A DNA stretch of 13,110 bases from NCBI GenBank assembly GCA_002685655.1, contig NYXM01000027.1, positions 1 to 13,110 on the forward strand, written 5' to 3'. Position 1 is the stretch's first letter, and the number at the start of each line of letters is the position of its first letter. The position numbers and the translations under genes are program-made. This document shows positions 1 through 7,600 of the stretch, piece by piece. The DNA is from Planctomycetaceae bacterium (lineage in GTDB: Bacteria; Planctomycetota; Planctomycetia; Pirellulales; Pirellulaceae). The notes under the pieces are model-generated. The model ran no database searches and was not told where the DNA came from. It saw only the letters and a list, made by a program, of their open reading frames with translations.

Positions 1-62
1 AGAAAGCAACGTGATGAAAAGACGAATGGCCGGATGGAGCGTCGACTTCTTGATCCAAATCC

Positions 63-3000
63 TTACTGGACAATACACTTAGTGTGCGCTGGCCCTGCCA
101 CGACAGTGGCTTCCAACTTCCCGGCCGTTTCAGCCACTTCGTCCAGACCATGCTTGACGGCGGCCATATTCAGGCGGCTGGCCAGGGCACCGATGCCGGT
201 GACGTCCTGCTTCTCCATCGCATCGGCCAGTCGCTCGATCTGAATTCCCAGGTTCAGGACGACGGCCTTGGACTCACCGCAAGACTCACCTTCGCGAGGC
301 CTCAATGCCACCACATCCATAAACCGTTCGACTAGATCAGGATCGAATTGCTTGATCGTACAACGACGCAATTCTTGAAATGCCTCTTCTCGTGTACGGC
401 CTTTGCGATAACTGCGATCGTTCACCATCGAATCATAGGCATCGGCAATCGCAAGTATACGCGCACCCACGGGGATCTTGTCGCCAATCGGGAGCTCGGG
501 GTGCCGTGAGTTTCCGCCATACCAGGCGCGGTACATCTTGACGATCTCAGCCAATTTCTGACTGGCAAATGTGGTTTGGATAATCTCGGCCCCGACCCGC
601 TCGTTGCGACGCATAATGTGCCATTCTTCTTCTGTCAGTTCGCTGTTCTTGAGCAGAATCGCGTCTGGCACGCCGATCTTGCCGATGTCATGCAGCATAC
701 CGGCAGTCTCCAACACCAATATTTCTCGCTGTGACATCAGTCCATCCGCAGTCGCGGCGCAGAGGTCGGCTACACGGCGTGAATGATCAGCAGTTGTCGG
801 GTCGCGATAGCTCAAGGCAGAGACGAGCGCAGTCACGGCGTGGAACGGAATCGACTCTTCCTGCAGCACGGCCCGAGACGTGCAGTCAGACTCTCTCTCA
901 TCTCCGTCTTTCGTAGCGTCCCCTCTGCCGAACTCCGGATACTCGTCAATCTGGTCCCAGCGAACGACTTGGTTACGGCCATTGCGTTTGGCCACTAAGA
1001 GGCACTGGTCCGCCTCGTCGATCATCTCCTGAAAATCCCGTGCACCGAGATTCCGAGACGAAATACCGATACTGATGGTGATGGTGACCTGATCGTTATC
1101 AAAGACCGCTGCCTCAACGGCCAACCGAATGCTCTCGCCGACACTCGCTGCATCCTCCGAATCGGCGTTGGGAAGGAAGATACAAAACTCCTCCCCTCCG
1201 TATCGGCAGACCAGATCGCAATCTCTCCGATCGGTGCGCAAGATCTCCCCGACTTTTTGGAGGGCAGAATCGCCAACACTGTGGCCATGGTTGTCATTGA
1301 TCGACTTAAAATGGTCGACATCGACCATCAGGCAGCTCAGTTCGCGTTCATACTGATCCGCATTCCACCAATGGGTGTCAACTTCCTGAAAAAAGGCCCG
1401 TCGATTCAAACATGATGTGAGCGGATCGCGGGTGGCCAACATCTCGAGTTCTCGATTTTGACGACTAATATCATCACGCGAACGGCTGAGCGTAGAGAGC
1501 ATGTCGCGCATCTCGGCATGATTCTCTTCTGCCAGCGTCACATCGTCGAAGCTGATAAGGGCCCCGCGCGACTTACCGCCGCTGCCCGTGATTGGTGAGG
1601 TGTTGATCTTGAAAATCGATCGTTTGCCGTCGGCACCTTTCAGTGCCAGCGTGCGGCCCAATTGCCGGTTGCCGTCCTTGAGCGCCTGAACCCAGGGATA
1701 CGGTTCGTCTGTAGAGCTGTCTTGGAGCACTTCCCAATTGAGCGACGATGCCTTACGTCCAATCAAAGACTTCGCCGATGTGTTCATCGTAGTAGCGAAG
1801 GAGCTATTGGCGAGAATGATTCGATCGTTGCTGTCAATGACAATCAGCCCCTCTGTCCACACGATGATGTAGACCCATCGCTGCCGAAAGTCGTACCACT
1901 GCAGCGCATTGGTCAGGGCACAGGCGATGAACAACACCAAGCTGTGCCACATCCACAGCAGGCCCCAGTGTTCGAGGATGGTAGCGTGATGGGTTTCGCG
2001 AAACAGACCTGCCACAACATCGGCAAAGCGGCCTCTGCTCGCCGCGATTGGTTCGTCGTTCAGGTAGGCTTCGAGATCTTCAGCCAGGGCGCGAGCCGTG
2101 TCGTAGCGCAGTTTGACGGGCTTCTGCAAACAACGTAACGCGATAATCTCCAAAACGCGATCAGCTCGAGGATTCACGATGCGCGGGGGCACCACATCCT
2201 GGTCACGGAGCATCAGAATGGTGTCGACGGGCGAGGCAGCTTGGAACGGTGGCCGCCCTGTCAACGTCTGGTAGAGAATCGTACCCAAGCTGAACACATC
2301 ACTGCCCGGCCCGACCGGCTCCCTGCCACCGGCTGCCTGTTCGGGGGACATGTACGAAGGCGTCCCGAGAATCGCTCCACTGTGCGTCAGGCTGTTGGCA
2401 GTGGCCAATGTCTGTTTCGCCAAACCAAAGTCCATCACATGAGGGTCACCCTGCTGATCGATCAGGATATTGGACGGCTTGAGGTCGCGGTGCAACACAC
2501 CCTGGCGATGCGCGAAATGGACGGCCGTGGCGACGGCGGCCAGAATCTCGGCAGCCTCGCGCGGCAACATGAGACCTTCAGCCAGCCGTTGTGAGAGAGT
2601 CCGCCCATTCACTAGTTTCATGCTAAAAAACGGATGGTCGTCGATGTCGCCAACTTCGTACACCGGGACAATACCGGGATGGTGGAGGCCCGCAGCCGCC
2701 TCCGCTTCCGCGCGGAATCGTTCACGATCAACGTCTGAAGCGAGCTGGCCACGCAAGATCATCTTGACAGCAACCTCGCGATTCAGGCTGATCTGTCGAG
2801 CTCGATAGACGACACCCATGCCGCCACGACCAACCTCTGCGAGCAATGTGTAGTCGCCGAAACGACAGGGCAGTTCGAATGACAGCGCCGCGTTATCGTG
2901 GGCGGAATCTGTTTCGTCTGCGGCGGTTTGTGAGCCACTTCCGATCGCCTCGGCCACCATGACCGCACCCCACAGTTCCCGCAATTCGCCGCTCAAGTCA

Positions 3001-3122
3001 GGGTGCTCGCGGCAAATACGATCAATGTCGACGGGGAGGCCGCGCTGCGCATCGTCGGTCATTTGCGCCAGCAAACGCGCCAGTTGATCGTCACGGTCTG
3101 AAGCTGTTGGGTCGCTTTTCAT
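63..3122 (-). CDS. Ser/Thr kinase - PAS - GGDEF - degenerate HD-GYP fusion protein
   Basis: A 1019-residue signalling protein that should phosphorylate proteins and make cyclic di-GMP. From the ATG at 3122 the order is: a helical N-terminus; a Hanks-type kinase at about 87-365 (GRGGMG loop, Lys120 in VAVKM, HRDLKPSN with Asp213, DFG at 231-233, SPE); a hydrophobic segment at 387-409 and a weaker one to about 430; PAS at about 424-529; a coiled linker; GGDEF at about 565-722; HD-GYP-like at about 761-938; and an Hpt-like helical tail. The cyclase looks active: DVDHFKSIND and GGEEF (642-646) are intact, and an RxxD inhibitory site (633-636) lies five residues upstream. The HD-GYP part keeps His780, HDIGK (811-815) and Asp894, but the second His-His and the GYP motif are replaced by MYRAWYGGNSRHP, so phosphodiesterase activity is doubtful. 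An in-frame TTG at 3179 overlaps the sigma gene's stop (TTGA) and would add 19 residues. I prefer the ATG because the extra residues look non-conserved. It lies downstream of the ECF sigma gene, probably in one operon. Confidence 0.93.
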   Translation of the reverse strand: MKSDPTASDRDDQLARLLAQMTDDAQRGLPVDIDRICREHPDLSGELRELWGAVMVAEAIGSGSQTAADETDSAHDNAALSFELPCRFGDYTLLAEVGRGGMGVVYRARQISLNREVAVKMILRGQLASDVDRERFRAEAEAAAGLHHPGIVPVYEVGDIDDHPFFSMKLVNGRTLSQRLAEGLMLPREAAEILAAVATAVHFAHRQGVLHRDLKPSNILIDQQGDPHVMDFGLAKQTLATANSLTHSGAILGTPSYMSPEQAAGGREPVGPGSDVFSLGTILYQTLTGRPPFQAASPVDTILMLRDQDVVPPRIVNPRADRVLEIIALRCLQKPVKLRYDTARALAEDLEAYLNDEPIAASRGRFADVVAGLFRETHHATILEHWGLLWMWHSLVLFIACALTNALQWYDFRQRWVYIIVWTEGLIVIDSNDRIILANSSFATTMNTSAKSLIGRKASSLNWEVLQDSSTDEPYPWVQALKDGNRQLGRTLALKGADGKRSIFKINTSPITGSGGKSRGALISFDDVTLAEENHAEMRDMLSTLSRSRDDISRQNRELEMLATRDPLTSCLNRRAFFQEVDTHWWNADQYERELSCLMVDVDHFKSINDNHGHSVGDSALQKVGEILRTDRRDCDLVCRYGGEEFCIFLPNADSEDAASVGESIRLAVEAAVFDNDQVTITISIGISSRNLGARDFQEMIDEADQCLLVAKRNGRNQVVRWDQIDEYPEFGRGDATKDGDERESDCTSRAVLQEESIPFHAVTALVSALSYRDPTTADHSRRVADLCAATADGLMSQREILVLETAGMLHDIGKIGVPDAILLKNSELTEEEWHIMRRNERVGAEIIQTTFASQKLAEIVKMYRAWYGGNSRHPELPIGDKIPVGARILAIADAYDSMVNDRSYRKGRTREEAFQELRRCTIKQFDPDLVERFMDVVALRPREGESCGESKAVVLNLGIQIERLADAMEKQDVTGIGALASRLNMAAVKHGLDEVAETAGKLEATVVAGPAHTKCIVQ

Positions 3123-3175
3123 AGGACCGTTGTTAGGGCTTTCAGGAGGATACCGAGGTTGCAGGCCGGCAAGAG

Positions 3176-3802
3176 TCAATCGTCGAGCGGCTGTTCGCCC
3201 AACAAACCGCGCAGTCGGCGTACGGCGCGTAAATATCGCATGCTGGCGGCCTGTTCGGATAATTCCAACGCCACCGCAACTTCTTGATTCGATAGATGCT
3301 CGTAATGCCGCATCACAATGATCTCGCCGTCTTGGTCGGCCAGTCGCGAGATCGCCTGTTCGACGTGCCGGGCCATCTCCGCTTGAGTCGCCCGCGCTGC
3401 GGGGGTCAATTCAGGATCGCAGAGCTGAGCGACCAGCTGGATCGTCGAGCGGTCGTTGCCTGGCACCGCCAGTGGCTGCTCGCGGTCGACACTCCGTTTG
3501 GCCGAACCTCGGTGGCGGCGATGAGCGTCAATAATCCGATCCTTGGCAATGTGACGCAACCACAAATGAAACGGCATGGTGGGATTGTCCAGGTAGCCTT
3601 CCAGCCGTCGATTGGCTTCGATCAGCACGTCCTGGACGACATCGCTGATATCCACGCGGCATCGGATCTTCTGGTCCAACCGCATCTGCACCATGCGCTG
3701 GATCGCATTTCGGTGACGATCCATCAGGAGGTTGACGGCGGCGTCATCCCCCTGACGGGCCCCGGCAAGAAGTTGTTCGGTCTTGTCTGTGTTTGGCCAC
3801 AT
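3176..3802 (-). CDS. ECF sigma factor, kinase-linked planctomycete type
   Basis: A 208-residue RNA polymerase sigma factor of the extracytoplasmic-function class. It should direct polymerase to a small promoter set. Region 2 lies at about 15-95, with the core-binding stretch DISDVVQDVLIEANRRL. Region 4 lies at about 150-202, with the helix-turn-helix around LSNQEVAVALELSEQAASMRY, which binds the -35 element. The conserved wording of region 4 matches, from memory, the planctomycete ECF groups encoded beside Ser/Thr kinases. No anti-sigma gene is adjacent. The next gene, 53 bases downstream, is the kinase fusion, so phosphorylation is the likely control, which is an inference from context. I chose the ATG at 3802. 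An in-frame TTG at 3817 would add MIIIP, which looks non-native. No clear Shine-Dalgarno site precedes either start. Confidence 0.93.
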   Translation of the reverse strand: MWPNTDKTEQLLAGARQGDDAAVNLLMDRHRNAIQRMVQMRLDQKIRCRVDISDVVQDVLIEANRRLEGYLDNPTMPFHLWLRHIAKDRIIDAHRRHRGSAKRSVDREQPLAVPGNDRSTIQLVAQLCDPELTPAARATQAEMARHVEQAISRLADQDGEIIVMRHYEHLSNQEVAVALELSEQAASMRYLRAVRRLRGLLGEQPLDD

Positions 3803-4070
3803 GGGAATTATTATCAATCAGTTCCTAACAAATCGGCAAGGTCGTCGTTATAGAGATAGAGGCGTTCTCCCTCACCACATGCGTTTCGTAGGGAAATCTA
3901 CCAACTCGTCCCGCTGGCACGGACTTGGCGAATGTTGCGTAAAGCCCTACGGGAGGGCAATTTGCAGACACGCGGAGCTTTCAATTGCCCACCCCTTTCG
4001 TGTAAAATTGGATTTATGGTGAATCCGTCGAACGCATGGCCTCGTCTTACTTGCTGAAGAGGCACTTCAC
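3803..4070. promoter_or_regulatory. Divergent intergenic region between two sigma-factor operons
   Basis: The two ECF sigma operons are transcribed away from this 268-base stretch, so it must hold both promoters. Towards the left operon the best -10-like word is TATAAC (minus strand, 3852-3847), but no good -35 partner is seen. Towards the right operon there is a better pair at 3979-4008. A short hairpin GCCCT-ACGGG-AGGGC lies at 3944-3958, and an 8-base palindrome TCACGTGA at 4067-4074 covers the right-hand start codon. No RNA gene or riboswitch was recognised. Confidence 0.6.
3979..4008 (+). promoter_or_regulatory. Candidate housekeeping-type promoter for the second sigma operon
   Basis: TTTCAA (3979-3984) and TAAAAT (4003-4008) are separated by 18 bases. 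The -10 word matches the sigma-70 consensus at five of six bases and the -35 word only at about three. Transcription from it would start near 4015, leaving a leader of roughly 55 bases that contains the small ORF at 4036-4074. This is pattern matching only. An ECF-type autoregulated promoter has not been excluded. Confidence 0.25.
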
Positions 4071-4074
4071 GTGA
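4036..4074 (+). other. Possible 12-codon leader ORF overlapping the sigma start
   Basis: An ATG at 4036 opens a 12-codon frame (MASSYLLKRHFT) whose TGA stop overlaps the GTG start of the sigma gene as GTGA. Such an overlap can couple translation of a leader to the gene behind it. It has no clear ribosome site and could be chance. Confidence 0.2.
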
Positions 4075-4610
4075 CTAACGTAGCTCGCAAGGGTGAGTCG
4101 CCTAGCGACACAGATTGCGGAAAGCTGGAGAACGCCTTCGCGCAATACCGCGGCGAGCTGCTGGGCACATTGTACTATTTGGTCGGCAATCTGGAGGACG
4201 CAAACGACGCGTTGCAGGAAGCTTTTATCAAATGTTGGCGACACCGCGAGCAAGAGCCGGAGGTTCGAAACCTCAAAGCGTGGATCTTTCGCATTGCCCT
4301 GAATACGGGTCGCGATATCCGCAAAACGGCGTGGTGTCGCAAACGCCAATCGCTTCCTCAGGATGAAGCAGTCCTTGAGTCAACGCAGGATGGACCGCAA
4401 ACCGCTGCCGAGCATCGGGAGCAACTGGCTCAGGTTGGCGAGGCAATTAAGCAGCTGCGGCCGGAAGAACAAGAGGTTTTCCTGTTGCGACAAAACGGCC
4501 AAATGAAGTACGAAGAGATCGCTGACGCCGTCGGCATTCCGCTGGGTACGGTGAAGACCCGTATGCGGCGAGCATTGTCCGATCTGCGTCTGGCTTTAGG
4601 TGAGACGTAG
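4071..4610 (+). CDS. ECF sigma factor paired with the macroglobulin-like membrane protein
   Basis: A 179-residue ECF sigma factor, the usual length for the class. Region 2 is at about 22-88, with DANDALQEAFIKCWR for core binding and a KAWIFRIALNTGRD stretch typical of the -10-recognition helix. Region 4 is at about 120-174, with LRPEEQEVFLLR and the DNA-binding helix-turn-helix KYEEIADAVGIPLGTVKTRM. It differs clearly from the sigma factor encoded divergently next door: this one resembles RpoE-like ECFs with a membrane anti-sigma partner, while the other is of the kinase-linked type. The start is GTG at 4071, with no strong ribosome site upstream. The gene ends 57 bases before the macroglobulin-like gene on the same strand, so the two are probably cotranscribed and the downstream product is the likely anti-sigma regulator. 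Confidence 0.93.
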   Translation: MTNVARKGESPSDTDCGKLENAFAQYRGELLGTLYYLVGNLEDANDALQEAFIKCWRHREQEPEVRNLKAWIFRIALNTGRDIRKTAWCRKRQSLPQDEAVLESTQDGPQTAAEHREQLAQVGEAIKQLRPEEQEVFLLRQNGQMKYEEIADAVGIPLGTVKTRMRRALSDLRLALGET

Positions 4611-4640
4611 TTCATCACGCAAGACACGCTTAGTTCTTAG

Positions 4641-4657
4641 CGCTGCTTTTGTCAGCG
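4641..4657 (+). promoter_or_regulatory. Small hairpin before the macroglobulin-like gene
   Basis: CGCTG and CAGCG pair around a 7-base loop and end 10 bases before the GTG start. The stem is only five base pairs, so it could affect translation initiation or be chance. Confidence 0.15.
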
Positions 4658-4667
4658 AGCAACTGCC

Positions 4668-7600
4668 GTGAGTTCGAACGAACAACTGGAACAACCACTG
4701 TGGGAGCTGATCTACGAGCTTCTCTCGCCCGACGAAGAAGCCGCGCTCCGGCAGCGTATCACGTCCGACCCCGAGCTGGCTCGGGCCTATGCCAGAGTCA
4801 AACTACAGTCAGAGCTGGTCGCCGCGGCCGCCAAGTGTGACGACACGCGCGGCACACTGAAACGGCCTGGAGACGAAGTTGAGGATGGGGACGATACCTC
4901 GGAAACTGGCGTCGTCGCCAGCGACAAACCTGACTTGGTTTCACCCAGATCACGGTCGCACGCCTTTCGCGCAGCGAATTGGATCGTCGCGGCCGCGGCC
5001 ATGGGCCTGGTTGTGATGTCCGCAATGTCGCTCTCGCAACTTCGCTCGCCCGCGCCAACTGAATTGGCAAGGACTGACGCGACTTCGCGTAGTTTGGCCA
5101 GTTTGAGTTCCATTCGGACCGTTGTGGCAACGCCCGCCGTCTGGAACAAAGACACGATGAATCCCATCTCGGTCAGAACATCGTCACTGGATGGCACGCC
5201 GGCGGCAACGTCGTTCGACCTGAAACTATACGACGCAGAGGGCGAAATTCAGCTGAACGAATCGTATGATACGGATGAAGCGGGGACAGCCCAGGTCGAG
5301 CTTTCTGGGTGGCGTGGCGCCAACACGGCATGGATGGAAGTCGCGGTGAAGGATGACGTTTCTCCACCTCTTGCCGCCTCAGCAAGATGGGTTCGTAGCG
5401 GGCATTTGACCCACCTGACAACAGATCTCCCCACCTATCAGCCGGGAGACACCGTTTTTTACCGTTCATTGTCACTCTCGCGATTCGACCAACGCGTCGA
5501 TGGTGAAGTCTCAGTCGAATTCAACGTGTTGGACGATCAAGGTAGGCCCATTCCAAGTGCTAATCACCTCAAGTCCAGCGAGCGGGGTGTCGCGGACGGA
5601 AAATTCTCCATCCCAGCGAATGCCGCCTACGGGAGACTGACCGTTCAGGTTAGCAGCCCGGATAGTGCATTTCCCACACAACAGCGCGACGTACTGGTTC
5701 GTAAGATCGATATCCCCCGTTGGAACAAAGAACTGAAGTTGGCTCGCGACAGTTACGAACCGGGTGACAAAGTGGAAGCACGGCTGTCGGTCACATCGCA
5801 AGATGGTCAACCTGCTGTGGGCACACAACTGTCAATTGCCGCTTTTGTGGATCAACAACCGATCAAGTTCGACGCACCGAAGGCGATGACCGATGTCGAA
5901 GGCAACTATGACATTCACTTTTCGCTGCCGCAATCGATCATTCGTGGTGACGCCGTCGTCACGGTGAACGTGGCGGACGATCAGTTCCAAGAGCAACTTG
6001 CCAGGGCGATTCCCATTCACACTGGTCGCGCCGATGTGCAGTTCTTTCCAGAGGGAGGCGAATTAGCCGCTGGCTTACGCAATGACGTCTATTTTCAAGC
6101 GCGGGATTTGCAGGGGCAGCCAATCCACCTCGAGGGCCGCGTCGTCGACGACGCCGGCAACGACGTGGCCCGGGCCGTGACCGTTCACGATGGGCGAGGC
6201 AAATTCGCATTCACGACGCAAGCGGGCACCGCTTATCAATTGATCGTGGATAAACCGGCCGGCGCGAAACAAGAGTTGATGTTGCCCACTGTTTCCTCTG
6301 ACGCCGCGCTGGTATTGCACGCCAGTGGCCAGGTTTTCGATCCACAAGATCCGCTCGACATAACGTTGCGCATGCGCAGCCCTGATCGTTCGCTCGTCTT
6401 GGCGGCAGCCTGCCGAGGTGGTTTGGTCGGCTTGCAAGCGATCGAACGTTTCGATTTTCTGGATGTCGCGGACGGGACCAGCGAATGTCAACGACAATTG
6501 AAGTTGGCACCAGGAGCCAGCGGCGTCATTCGCGTCACCGTTTATGATTCCAGCGATGTGCCGCCAACACCGATGGCCGAGCGACTTGTTTTTCGCCGCC
6601 CAGCCAGGCAGCTGCAGGTCCAGGTCGATCCGATCGATTCCCTGCGATTGGGCGAACAGGTTACGCTCGGACTGCAAACCACGGACGAACAGGGGCAGCC
6701 GGCAGCAGCCACGTTGGGCATTTCGGTCGTCAAACAAGCACTGCTGAACGTCGCCAAGGACCAGTTCGCTAATCTGGAAACGCATGTTTTCTTGACGAGT
6801 GAAATTCGGAATGCGGACGAGTTGGAGGACGCGAACTTCTTCCTGGGAACAAGCGACGAAGCCGCCACGGCGATGGACCTGCTGTTGGGCACGCAGGGTT
6901 GGCGCCGGTTCGTGGAATCAGGACTCGATCAGATCGTGCAGGCAGATAGCGGGAAGCCCCTCCTTGCAGAAAACATGTCTGTGCCAAATGCCAAGTACTT
7001 TGACAAGAACGTCTCAGACCAACTTTTCGATCAACTTGTCCCCGTCGTGCTGGACAATCGAGACGCGATTGAATACGAGCGGGCTGTGCCTCCACCGTTA
7101 GCAATGTCCACCGCGAAACCGCAGTGGATTCGGTCTCGCGAAACGTTGTCGCAACGCTGGGGAACCGTATTAATGGTCGGCGGGTTGCTGGTATTGGTCG
7201 CGGTTCTCGGTTTGGCAATCACTCGCTCACTCGGCCGACCGCAGGTTTGGATCCCGTCGGTTGTAACCGCGGGAATTGCGACTGTGCTCGGCGTGTTCTG
7301 GATGGGATCACAGATGAATCCACTGGACAAGGTTGCGTACGCGCCCGGCAGTGTGGCCAGCAAACCGGCAGCTACGGCATCGACAAGCGACGAGGCAATC
7401 ACGATGGATGCCATATCGGACAGCTCCACCGCTGCGGACGCTGAGCCAAATCAATACGAAAGAGCTTTCAAGCAATCAGAGGCTCTCCAACAACCTCTTG
7501 CGGTTAGCCCCAGGCAAGCGTTCAGAATGAAGGCTGAAGCGCCCCGCAGCGGGGCTCTTGGACAACGACCCGAAGGTTTGCGATTCTCCGCTGAGGCAGC

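Noticed and set aside
1662..2138. Plus-strand open frame of 158 codons opposite the kinase fusion
   Set aside because: Shadow of the minus-strand gene, with no domain signature.
6075..6785. Long open frame (236 codons) on the minus strand within the macroglobulin-like gene
   Set aside because: It lies antisense to a clearly coding frame, has no recognisable domain, and its composition follows from the codon bias of the opposite strand.
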